NCBI RefSeq assembly: GCF_002078875.1
Contig: NC_034410.1
Coordinates: forward strand, 82,527,258-82,591,257
Source: Numida meleagris
Taxonomy: Eukaryota > Chordata > Aves > Galliformes > Numididae
Reading direction: 5' to 3'
Length of the DNA stretch: 64,000 nucleotides
The stretch's first letter is position 1, and every line of letters starts with the position of its first letter. Shown piece by piece: positions 48,358 through 59,802 of this stretch. Both the position numbers and the translations under genes were made by a program. The notes beneath the pieces are model-generated. The model saw nothing but the letters and a program-made list of their open reading frames with translations, made no database searches and was not told the origin of the DNA.

Positions 48358-51300
48358 ATTTTCCACAGTGCCTAAGGAAGTTTGCTTGGCAGTACTGGGA
48401 AGACACTATTTGGCTCAGAACTAAAAGCTTAGGATTTTGTCCTAAAATCAGGTTTCTGATGGACGCCAACAGGGAATTACTCTTTTCTTACAAATCAGAC
48501 AATTAAGAGGGCTGCATCCAGCCACTTTTTATCCATCTGTTAAGTATCTGAACACCTGCCTTGTACCTGAGAGGATTCAGTACTCTTTTCTACCTAAACA
48601 GGGGAAGTCTCTTTCTTGCTCACTGCTTCCTCCATCTAGAAAAGGGAATGCAGCTTCCTTTCTCAGATGAACCTACCTGTTGTCAGAGTGAGCAGCAGTT
48701 TCTAGCATTTTCTTTATACTAAGCTGCCACCAGAGCAGGATTTTCCTTTCTACACAGGCTTCTACATGGAAGAAGAGTAAACTGAACTTGTATCCCAGAT
48801 GAATATTTAAACCAACAGGATAGTATACAAGAGAAAAAGAAAACAAATGTATAACTGATGTTGGCTGTCCTTCCCACTACAATGGCTCTCTTGGGCCAAT
48901 AGCTCAAATACAGACACACAGAGTAAGACCACTGTGAGTACATACACTTAACAGGAACAATACCAAGTTACGGACTTGGAAGAGCTCAGGTGCACATCTG
49001 TTACTGAGTTGCTTGCTTTTGCTAAGCCACTGGGCTTCTAGGCTCATCCAAGAACAAATTTTGGGGAATACAGAGGTATTAAAACCAGTAACTCCTATAA
49101 ATCTTAGCTGCCTCTTAAAATGATCTCAACAGTGAAACTGGGCATAAAAATCCTAATTCCTCTTCCAGATCTGACCTTTAGTCCATGCCTGTATTCTGTG
49201 TCTCTGCCTGAAAGTAGACCAGTGCACAGTTAACAGCTTCCCTTGCTTGTCAGTACCTTATGCATGTTGGCAAAGCAAAGGGTCACCTGCAAAGGAAGAA
49301 AGAAATGAAAAATAAAATTAACACCATCAGTGGGTTAGAATGTGAGCCCAAAATTTCAAGCATCTGTCACAACTCTGAGGAAACCCTGCTGCGGCAGCAT
49401 CATCAGAACCACTAACAGAACCATGATGATGTTTTAGCGGGGAAAAGACAAATACAAACTGCAGCAGGCAACAACAGATGTTCAGTAGTTCACCACCCTC
49501 ATGAAGATTACACTATCCTGGAGGAGTTATGAGGGTGCCCACTGTGCCACAAAACAACACCAGCCCAGATCCTGGACGACAATGTCCGCTTCCCAGATGC
49601 TGCTCTCCCCTCAGGGCGCACAGCAACAAGGCCAAGGAGAAACATGGCGGTCAGGGAAGGCAAGGCAGGCCCTTGCTGTCTCTCCACTGATGGCCTTATC
49701 CCTCCTGCAACACAAAGCACCGCATTGGGCTCTCGCTGGCTGGCCCTGTGCAGTTAATTCAGGCAGCAGAACATGCTGGGAGGGCCTTGCCAGCCTGCCC
49801 TGGTCCCTTGGGCTGGTATGTTGCTGGGTTTCTCAGCCTTCAGGGATTATGAGAGAAACAACTGTTTTAAAGACAAAAATTATAAAAAGTCTTGATCCAA
49901 ATATATGCAAAGTGTTCATGTAAAGAGTCAGCCTCTTTTGAAAAACAGCACCAGCTCCTCTGTATCACTTAACTGTGATAAAGATGCTGTAGCCAGCAAC
50001 CGTTTACCCTGTTCTTCTGAACTAGATTTCACAAGGAGAAAAAGAAAAGCCAACAAACAGTTCCAGTAGGACTTTCCCACGCATTAATTAATTTAATAAA
50101 TTAATAATTTAAGTTGGCAAAGCTACAAGGTCATTCCTGCGCACCCTATGGCACTGTAGATTAAACTAGTCCTTCACTAATGAGCATTTTATAACCGGAG
50201 GAGAGGTGGACACTCCATGTCATTCCAGAAAATATACTGACTCTGGAAGGAAATGAGGGAGCACCTAAGCATGCCAGAAAACTTGATGGCATTTTCCAGA
50301 TCCACAAGCGACAAATGTTCCTCTTAAGGGAGATCAGGGCATGGCATCGCTTTCTTAAAAACAACAAAAAAAGCAGGATGTTTTTCACTCAACATCACAG
50401 ATACTTATTTGGAAAACATAAAAGTCAACAAGCTAACATCAAAGTAAAGCCATGCAAAGCTGAAAAATATATCTTGCTTCAGCATGACTCATGAACCCAT
50501 TTCCACTCCGAAATCCTCAGTAAAATGCCTTTTTGCAACCACCATTTTTATGCTATAATAAAAAGATACAATGATGGACAAAGACCAGGATGCAAGGAAC
50601 TACCATGAAATCAAAAGTGCTGATCTCACAGTTCCAAAGACAGCAGGCATTTTTTTTTTTATCTTTGCAGACAACTGCAGAATGCTTTTAAGTATATGAG
50701 GAGGTTTAACTGAATGAAATTATGGTTTTCTGCAGACATTCCCTGTTGGGAATAAAATAAAAATACCTGTGGGTGTTTTTCATTCAGAAACTCGGTGTCC
50801 TGGACACAGATTTTAGTTCTTCTATGATAATTAATACTTTCATCAGTGTGACTTTTGCATTTGTTAATTAGTGTTAAAACTTGTGCCACAATTATAGTCC
50901 AAATTTGTTTAGAAACAAATTCCAGCCCTCTGATATTGCCATTTTTATAGTACTTGAAAGGAAGACTCTTTGTTTTTTAAATTTAATTTGTTTCCCCTTA
51001 GAACACTATCATCTACTACCAGCAACTCCCCTCTCCCTTTTTTATTTTTGCTAATTTATTTTTTCTATTTTGCTAAAGATAGTGTTTTAATCACACATTA
51101 GAAGGAAAATTGGTCAAGCCTGAATCATTCATTTCCTTTGCTTCGGTACCTTTTCTACCAGCTAACATCCTTTTCAATGCATAAGCCCCAGGTCTAGCTC
51201 AATTTTCTCAATTCTCCTGTTAGTGTCAGAGACATATACTCGATACTCTCCTTTTTACACATCCAAAGATTGTATTTGTCGTAACTGTCATCCAACACCA

Positions 51301-53086
51301 GCTGAACCATAAACCCTTTAAAGTGGCACTGGACTCCAAAATACAATCCTCATCCATATACAGAAACCTGAATGTATATCACCCTGCGTTTGGAATGGAT
51401 AACATGTCCATTGTTCAAATGAAACTGGTTTGACAAGTCACCAAAGTTTCTCAGGTGTAATTTCTACCTATCACTGCAAATGCACAGAGACATTGCATTT
51501 CGCCTTCAAATAATTAAAATTTTTCTTCCTGACTTGATATACATCAACAATGTTGTGATAGACCAAGATCCATTTTTCAAAGGAACATACTGCAATGCTT
51601 TACAAGTATTCTCACTTACTATTTCTATAGTCATTTGACTTTCAGTTATATTACCAATTTTTTAATCTTGATGTTATTTTGACGTGTTTTTTGTCAGCAC
51701 TCCCAAGAGTCTATCAGGTCAACAGAATTCTTTACAGTCAATCAACATGGAAGTATTTCCTGAGACAAGGCCTCTCGTGTGCATGATGGTTCAGATGACA
51801 GGAATACCCTTCAATCAAATGATCATTTCAGCTTAACCAAAAATGTATTACTTGTATTTTATTTATTACAATCATTTATGAGCCATCTATTAGAAAAGAT
51901 AGAATATAACTGTAGAAATAAGCTGATTTGTCTTGGAAGAAAAGAGCATCTTCGTCCTATGGCCATGCCTATGTTGGATTTTTCCCAGCTGGGAGAACTT
52001 AACCCCCAAATCCTTTCTTCAAGTATTTGTTCCTGAGAGATGAAGAAAGTAATGGCATTTGAAAGTGCACAGGCAACCCCAATGTTCTTGTGATGGTACT
52101 GAGAAATTTCCATTTAGCTACTTAATAAATACCAGTGCAAGGCAGCTCATTCTAACCCCCAAGTAAAATATAGTGGAAGTTTTAGATGCTACAGGACACT
52201 CACTTGCTCTCAGAAGAGAGCAGAAATGCTTTGAAGGCAAGTTTTTGATGCCTGCAAGCCAGTGGGGATGGCAAGCAGAGAGACAAAATTCAATGCTATC
52301 TCCGTAGCTTTATTAGGAATCCATAAGCATCAGGTTCACAATTCCTCAGATAAATATAGCTAGAAAAACATACAAGACTTCATCAATTTGCAATAATTGG
52401 TAATAATCTGAAGAGAAAATTAAAGTTATTTCACCCTTGAGAAAAACATTTATTTAATTTAAATCTTCAGAAAGAAATCGGCTTTACAGCATACAGGCAG
52501 CTCCTTGTCGGGATGTATGGAAAAATGGGAGCAGAATAACCACAGCAATGACTGCAATCATACAGCAATGGCAGCCTCCCTGTAGCTATCTACTGGTTGT
52601 ATTTTATAAAGAAAGAAATAAGTTCTTACTTGTCATTTACATGCCGCTGAGAAACACCCAATAAAATATTTCACGCTGCTGGCATGTAAGATAGCTATCT
52701 CAGTTCTTGAAAGTCTACAGCTAAACCACACTTGACGAAAACCAGCAGTTTTGCTTTTCACAAAATGGAATTTATTTGAAAAAAAAAAAGAAACCTCAGT
52801 TCTGTAGAATATTAACTAAAATATAAAATCTATCTAAAGAAAACCCGACACTGCTGCCTCCTGATGGGGCTAGATATGTGTTACGGCCTTTTGTTCAGTA
52901 TGAGCAGGAAGCAATGATTTTTACCTGGGTGACTTGAAATGAGCAGACCCGAACTGTCATGACAAAGAAAAACTTCCGGAATGTCTCATGGAAAGATGGT
53001 TTTCTGAGGATCCTTCTTTGAGAGGGAACTTTGTAACTATTTCATTTGATGCAAATCAGATCTACATTCCCTTTCTTTAACAGACG
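48358..53086. other. Unique noncoding block, about 4.7 kb
   Basis: No transposon recognised. It includes a GC-richer stretch at 49500-49850 and a possible minus-strand terminal exon at 49230-49286. The 140-codon plus-strand frame at 49501-49923 lies over the GC-rich stretch, is rich in Ser, Gln and Trp, and matches nothing I recognise. Confidence 0.5.
49500..49850. other. GC-rich stretch with several CpG
   Basis: Local GC content and CpG count are visibly above those of the flanks. AACATGGCGG at 49641-49650 on the plus strand fits the core of the YY1 site often seen at vertebrate promoters. It is too small and CpG-poor to call a CpG island by eye. It could be a small regulatory element, an alternative first exon or an old repeat. 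Confidence 0.25.
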
Positions 53087-53642
53087 TAAGGGCTGCTCTG
53101 AAAGTAATGGCTCCTATTTTATGGTGTTGGCCCACAGCATCTGTCAGAGGCAGATGTTGGTGGTATGGCAGTAGCGACTGAACCTTCCCACCAATATTTC
53201 ACTACATGTTGTTGCCGTGTGACAGATGGCAGCAGAGGGACAGTCTGACAAAATGACGTCTGACATGGAAGTGTGTATGAAGCAAAGACGTGGAATTGAA
53301 TTCCTCCATGTGGAAAAAATGGCACCCATTGACATTCACCAATGCTTGCTGAATGTTGATGGAGACCAAAGAGTGGATGTGAGCACAGTGAGGCGCTGGG
53401 CAGTGCGTTTCAGCAGTGCTGACAGTGACAGTGGGTTGACTCTGCTGGTGTGGATTTTTACAAGCGTGGCATGCAGGTTCTTGTTCAGTGCTAGTGAAAA
53501 TGTATAACTAATGGTGGCAACTATGTTGTAAAACAGTGTTTTATAGCTGAGAATTTGCACTATCGAATAGGGTTATTGTGCTCATTGTATCTGTTGTAGT
53601 TTCCATGGAAACAAATAGGAGGCATTACTTTCGGAGCAACTT
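53087..53642 (+). mobile_element. Non-autonomous mariner (Galluhop-type), copy 2
   Basis: About 555 bp in the opposite orientation to the copy at 37051. The left end is TA followed by AGGGCTGCTCTGAAAGTAAT; the right end, GGCATTACTTTCGGAGCAAC, is its imperfect inverted repeat and runs into a T-rich stretch where the right TA is not clear. A plus-strand frame (53226-53507) has the N-terminal transposase remnant with IHQCLLNVDGDQRVDVSTVR, then jumps to IFTSVACRFLFSASENV and a stop. The catalytic part is deleted at the same place as in copy 1, so both derive from one internally deleted parent. Not autonomous. Confidence 0.92.
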
Positions 53643-56600
53643 TTTTTTTTCCCCCAAACCATTAATGGAAAATCTTACAACAGAATTCCACATGGTGCTC
53701 CAAGAGGACTATGTGGTACTCTTCTCCCCACAAGACCTATATCTTTATTGTCACCAAGTGCTACAGCATACTGCCAGTCCCAATCGGCAAACAAAATAAC
53801 AGTGATCCTTCAATTATCAAACAATTACTCAACCATTTTTCTGGAGACCTACAGAGGTACAACATGTATGCAGACACCTCAGGGAACTGCTATGCCTTGC
53901 CACCCACTCAATACGTGTTGTATTGACACGTAGCCTATGAAGCCTTCATGTCATCATTCCAGAGTAAAAATTGTATCACAGTTCTGGCCAGCAGAGCTGC
54001 CACTGCCTAACTCAGCCAGCGTTAAGTTGAGCTCTAGAGCTATCAAGGGTAGCTCTTTTACTGAAAATCACTCTAGTTAGATATACCTACCTGGATCAAG
54101 TCGCCCTTAGGTAATAATCATAAATCATTCTTTGACTGTGGCATCTTAGATAAGATGAACTATCTGAACTGCAACAGTTCAGTTTCCCCTGTTGGTAAAG
54201 CAGAGAAAGAAGAGAATTACACAAAAATAAATCTTTGTCATGATGTTTCCTTGTTAATCTGGGTTGTGATCAGTTACTTACTTACGTCCAAATTTCCTTA
54301 GGAAATGCCCTTATCCTTCCAATCCATAGTCTCAGATCAGGAGCAGCAAATTCAACAGCATAAAGCTGAATGCTGCAAAAAACTGCTGAAATTCAGACAA
54401 ACCAAAATTACCAAAGGATGTCTTCTTTTCTGGACAAAGCTCAACCACATTCACATCCTCAACAGCGATGAGAAAACTTGTTTCTTCTGATAATTGAGAA
54501 ACACAAAGATGCAAAATCTGCACCCTCACCTCTCTCCGGTTCTTTGAGCTGTCAGCAGTAGCAGCGCACCGTCAGCAACAACAGTGATGCACAAAGGACG
54601 TGTCCAGTAGGATTACGTCAAGGTTTTCATACAAACGTTTTTTCTCATTAAAAAAATAAACAAAACCTTAAGTCAGCGCAGCCAAAACTAAGTGGGAGTT
54701 TCCCTAAAACTTGTCAGACAACTTCATCTGAAAGATGCATATCAGCCATATCACCAAGGGTTTTTAAAGCTTTATCACAATGTGTTTTTCTCTGCAGTTC
54801 CTCTTCCTTCATAAACAGAAACAGATGTTTGCCCAAGATATATATATATTTTAATTTATATAAAAGATTAGATTCTGGTAAGAAAGGCAAAATCAAATCC
54901 AATAGCCTGCTTTAGTCACCTCAGGCATGAGGATGTGATTCCAGCTGTGAACCAAGAATGGAAAGGTGTGCAGTGTCCTAGGTGCTCCAAAAACAAGCAA
55001 ACAAAAACATCAGCACAGGTGCTGGCACACACTTGTACCCCAGCGTTCACCTGCATGCATTGCAAGCACCCTCAACCTCTGCAACCAGTCACACTAAAGA
55101 GAGGAGGAATGAGCTGTAGGAACAGCTGGAGCAGATTTTCCACAGCTGTTGCTGCAACGCAAAGAACAGAAAAGAGACGGTGGAAGTCTCACGTGCTTCA
55201 TTTTGGGTGCACGTTGCACAGGAGGCCTGATGCAGTATCCCTGTCAGGTGGACCACAGCGCATGGGAGGGCAACATCTTCATATACAGCTCTCAAGAACT
55301 GTAGCTGCCTCCATGCATTTCCAGGTACTCTGCTGGTCTCCGTGGTTGTTCTCACCTTTCCATTGAACCTCGGTACTGCTCTCCTATCCTACGCACCTGT
55401 GTGTAGGATAGAACTGTGTGCAGGATAGATCAAAGTCTGAGCACTGTGGAATGCGGCACAAATTAAAAGCAGAAAATAAGGAGCCTAAGAGAGCAGTGAG
55501 TTTGGGAAACAAACGCAGTAAACTACACAATTCCTTTACTCCATGGCTCACTCCTCTTTCTCTGCTCTCTGCTCCATGGCAAAAGGAACCCATGAAACTC
55601 ATGCAAGTTGAGCAAAGCGGAGGGCAGTGGGGGACCTAGAACCGTGGGGGTTTTGCTCACTGAAGACAGATATTTTCAGTCCTGCACTGCACAAAGCCAT
55701 CAAATCAGTAACCTTTGCAGCAGGTTGTAACTTTCATAAACACAACTCCCTCCGCTGGGCAGAGCCAGAAATTAGCTGCTACCTATCACCACTCAGGTGA
55801 CAAATGTGTTTTTTGTGTTTTCCTCAAATCATCTTGTATTCACCGACCTGGCCATAACACTCCTATGCGTACATATTCAGAACTTTAGGGACCTGCATCC
55901 TCAAATATCTGGGGCCCTAACCATACAAATAATGGCAGCATTACATTTTTAAAGATTATCTCATACAAAGAAACAATGAACCAGTTGCTGTGACACGCAG
56001 TGTGACATTCGTTGTGAATTTACATAGAAAAGTAGTTAGTGTGGAGTTCTTTCTGATTTGGACAGTGGAAGAGTGCTATTAACTTTTGACACAAAGCTGT
56101 GTCAAAGGAATTAAACATCCTTCAATCAAAGGGAAGAATAAACTTAGTATTTAATATGCAAGCTCAATTCTTTTTACAAGTGATATTAGGATTACCTTAC
56201 ATATTTCAGTCACCGTATGAAATTTTAAATGGCAGCATGAGGTATCAGTTCAGTGGTTTTCCAAACTGCTTTCATTCTTCGTACAGCCTTCTTTATTATC
56301 ATTTACTGTGTGCTTGGATTTATGTCAACCAGACATAAATACTTGAGTCTCTGGGGTATTTTTTCTTAGAATGATAATTGCTATTTTTTACGAGTGGTAA
56401 AGCCAAAGGACTGCAATTGCATTGTGAACAAGGGACTTCAGCGTTCTCAAGATGGAAAAATAATCTCACCGACTATTAGCTTTCAGCGCTGTTCAACTGA
56501 AAAACAAAATCTAACTGCACCGTGTGTATCACTGAAGTCTTCTAAAGAGGTAAGGGTGAAAACAGTTGTAAGTAATCTTTAGAAAAATTGACCAATATTC

Positions 56601-56750
56601 AGTAAAACTTGTTTAGCAAAGCAATTGCATGGTTTGGCCTCACTCAGCACGAAGAGATAATTCATATGCCACTGGTCAACTTGAAAAGAGTTTTGGGGCA
56701 TGGGTTAGGAAACAACTGGATGGTAAAAGCAACTCTTCCAGCTTTAGTTC
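53643..56750. other. Unique noncoding block
   Basis: No gene or transposon recognised. A 143-codon plus-strand frame at 54935-55366 is the longest in the window; it is Cys-, His- and Ser-rich but lacks regular zinc-finger spacing and is treated as chance. A TA-rich tract lies at 54840-54850. Confidence 0.5.
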
Positions 56751-56849
56751 CCATCAACCTGATGTAGCTGTCATGTCCCTGTTCGTTGCAGAGGAGTTGG
56801 ACTAGAAGACTTTAAGGGTCCCTTCCAACTCAAACCATTCTATGAACCC
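56751..56849 (+). mobile_element. Short CR1 3' tail
   Basis: About 100 bp of sense CR1: a degraded CAACCTGATGTAGCTG start, then TGTCCCTGTTCGTTGCAGAG, TTGGACTAGAAGACTTTAAG and GGGTCCCTTCCAACTCAAAC, ending ATTCTATGAA. Same subtype as the copy at 40668. Strongly 5'-truncated. Confidence 0.92.
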
Positions 56850-58359
56850 CTAAGAGCCAGTGGATTCATCCTTGCTAGTAGCAATCAGATGCTTGCCACA
56901 GATTTCCTGGCACTTTTCAATTAAATGCTATCAGTTTAAACTCTTGGATAGAGAAGCTTTTATTCCCTCTTCCCCAGCAATTAATTTTTAATGCTAACTA
57001 AATTGCAACAAACAGAACTGAGGAGACAATGGAGAAGGTGGTGAGGCCCCCTGAGGCTCACGGGTATTCAACGCATGTCCTCCTCAAGAGTGTAAGAGGA
57101 ATTGTTACAAACACTGCGTAGGCGAAGCTGACTCTTTTCTGATGTTAAAAGACAAAAAAAAAAAGGCAATCAGTATGGGCCAAATTAACTACAGTATAAG
57201 TGACTGTACTAGAGAATCTTTACTTGCATTAACAATCCAATTGAATTCTGCAAGGAATACATCTGTAGTTTGAAAATGATGAGGGCTTCTTACAATGAAA
57301 CCATTACGTTTTAAATGATTTCTCTGGTTAAGCTCAAAATACATCGATAACGTATTTCTTTCAGCTTTTCTATCTACCTGATCATTCTTTCATATCCCCT
57401 AGCCTCCCACACCGCGCTGTTAGCAAATTATTTTGCACTTACGCCTCCTGATGCACTCTGGGGGAATAGTTGAGACTGAGCAAATAGGCCCCTTCACCAG
57501 TACTAAACCATTCTGCTGGGGGTGCTGAGCATGAGAAAAATCCGTAATTTGCTTTTAATCTGTACTCTAAAACTATTAAAAGTGAAAACAAAGAAGTGCA
57601 TTAGCTTTGCACTGTAGGCCACAGGTTTGCAGGTACGTTTGACTTGGTTCCAAATTAAAAGGAATTGTGAGCATCTTGGAAGCCCCAGTTTTCAAATATA
57701 ATAAAGTAACGTTAAAAAAAATAATTATAATATTGCTAGCAGAAATTGCCAGAAATCCCTGCCCACAATGAAATAAATAAGGGCTGTACCCTTCAGAGAA
57801 CTACATATCATTCATCTGTCTTGAAAAAGGCATGAGCTAAAATGGGCTGTGCTACACGAATTACTTGAGGGCAGTGGGTCTGGCCAAAGCACAGTGAGCG
57901 GGCTGAGGGCGGAACATCAGCCATACCTCTTTCCAAACAAAGCGAGCAGTCGTGCGAAAAGGATTTGATCACTTTTGCTTTACAGTCAACAGAACGAGCT
58001 AAAATTATGCCTAGACACCAAACAATCATTTCTATTTCACAGAGTAAGCCGTAATGAAAGTAACTTGAATTACCTTCAGCTGCCAAATGTAAGCTTTCCT
58101 AGGGTCTGGGCACACGGTCATGCCACTGCAGGCAGCCAAGCAGGTTGCCAGATGTCAGCTAAACCATAGTTACTGCTGAAGCACATGCCTCGCAGTGGGA
58201 CAAGTGAAGAAAAAAGGGAAGTATGGAAGTGAAAGAAGTTGTGCTCAGTGATCCACTGCCGTATCGGTGCTTTGCCTACAGCACACCTCAGATTTCACCA
58301 GGTTAACTGCTTCTGCAGATCAAAGTTCCCATCATTCAAACCCAACTCAGTTTTCTTTA
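56850..58359. other. Unique noncoding block
   Basis: No gene or repeat recognised. A minus-strand splice-flanked 33-bp segment at 57443-57475 is open in all three frames, which is uninformative at that length. It lies downstream, on the minus strand, of the candidate 3' untranslated region. Confidence 0.45.
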
Positions 58360-59342
58360 ATAGCATTTTATTTCAAAATATATTAAACATTTTGTGCTTA
58401 CAAAGGACTGCAGTGTGAACACAATATTAAGTTAAAAGCTTCTTATACCCGCTACATAAAAAACCTTTATTTGGAAGAGGACCGGTGCACACAGTCAAAA
58501 TTAATGACACACCTCTGCAGTCTACACAAGCACTTCTCAACCTTAACCCACATTCTCTGTTCTGTCACCAATGGACAAAGGGGTTATTTTTCCAATACTA
58601 TACATGCAAAAACAGGCACTGTACCAAAACCAACTATGGTAACACTAGTCTTGAACATAGTTCCATTCTGAAATTGTATCACGTGTACATTTACAGACAA
58701 ATTTGAGTCAACAGATAGAAGTTATTGCTCCAAATCCCCACAAGTTCTGGTTAGAAATGCACATCTTAGAACAACCTGTGCTCTGTAACACAACAGATCT
58801 GCTTCTAGATTGTAATAGGATCTAGCCACTCTTTGCACGCAAGGTCAAAAGTTTCTTTGGATTTGGTTTGGTGAAATTTACCAAAGAGAAAAAACAATAC
58901 TTTGCTACTCTTCTGACCAAAACATCAAACACTAGTTAACTAATGTATAGGTAAACATCCAGTATTAGTAAAGAAAGTTTTATTTCCAGCCATCACTGAA
59001 ACACAGACTTTATTCTTAAGGGTAACAATGTGAACAACTTGTCTGCTTGCAGAATATACCAGCAATGGCAGTGGAAACTGGAAACACTGAACTACCCAGC
59101 CAGAAAGTTATGAACAACACAAAGTTGTTTTTTTTACTGATACTTCTTCACAAAGCATCTGTCTGTGGCTAAGATTGGCAGAAAGGAAGCCAAAAAATTC
59201 AGATTATGTTTTTCCAAAAGCATGGTCTGGATGACAGTTCTTAAGCTTAATGAAATTCTGCTCTGCGGCTACTTTTTAGCTTTGTGACGCCTCTTGCACT
59301 TAATCCACAACATACCACAAGAAGCTGCTCTGACTTCAGGAT
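58360..59342 (-). other. Candidate terminal exon and 3' UTR, minus strand
   Basis: On the minus strand two canonical AATAAA poly-A signals occur, at 58467-58471 (as TTTATT from 58466 on plus) and 58367-58372, the second followed by sequence typical of a cleavage region. Upstream is about 0.9 kb without repeats, and then a stop codon at 59269-59271 that closes a frame reading DPEVRAASCGMLWIKCKRR with a Lys-rich end. A pyrimidine-rich stretch ending GAATGAG could be the acceptor at 59343. A second open frame through the same place stops at 59247. This arrangement fits the 3' end of a gene, but AT-rich DNA often contains AATAAA by chance and I do not recognise the protein. Confidence 0.2.
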
Positions 59343-59746
59343 CTCATTCAAAGTCGAGAGGCAAGAAGTGAGGCTAGGAAAATAAATCAGCATTTTTATT
59401 CTAAAATCATCATGTCGAAAACATTTCAGATAGGTATGCAGATGCTTGAGCACTCAAGCTGCATTTACTAGCTAGCAAATGCATCCTGCTGCAAGCAAAT
59501 ATGCCCTGCTTCTGACTCAAACCTAGCTGTGGAATTGCTATATAATGCTATATTCAAAAAACAATCTCTAATTCAATAAAACATCAATTATGTTTTTCTG
59601 AGCTCACTGATATGCAGAGCACAGTGAGGATGCATTTACTTCCCAACTAGCAATTCCTTCCTGAACTGGACATGCTACCTCAGTATGGACATGCAAAGCA
59701 TGCCCTTCAGGGAATCTAACCCAAAACAGCATGAAGTAATACTCAC

Positions 59747-59802
59747 GTACTAAACTGGATTCAAAAAGAGGTATCAGATGAGGTGTAGATGAGTTTAAGA
59801 GG
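59747..59802 (-). other. Candidate penultimate exon (56 bp), minus strand
   Basis: Minus-strand acceptor TTTTCTGATCCCCAG and donor GTGAGT after TTTAGTAC. Only the second frame is open: LLNSSTPHLIPLFESSLV with one base left over. That base joins the start of the candidate terminal exon at 59342 in frame, giving VHPEVRAASCGMLW across the junction, which loosely resembles an armadillo- or HEAT-type helical repeat. The resemblance is by eye only. The upstream partner exon is uncertain. Confidence 0.18.

Noticed and set aside
48110..48469. 119-codon minus-strand frame across the LTR
   Set aside because: LTRs of this kind do not encode a protein there, and the frame runs past the LTR boundary into unrelated DNA.
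49501..49923. 140-codon plus-strand frame
   Set aside because: It lies over a GC-richer stretch where stops are rarer. Composition is Ser-, Gln- and Trp-rich without domain features.
54935..55366. 143-codon plus-strand open frame, Cys/His-rich
   Set aside because: It is the longest frame in the window, but its Cys and His lack zinc-finger spacing, it has no splice or promoter support and matches no family I know. A single frame of this size is expected by chance in 64 kb.
57443..57475. 33-bp minus-strand segment between good splice sites, one frame SQLFPQSASGG
   Set aside because: All three frames are open, so the reading carries no information. It also lies beyond the candidate gene end at 58360.
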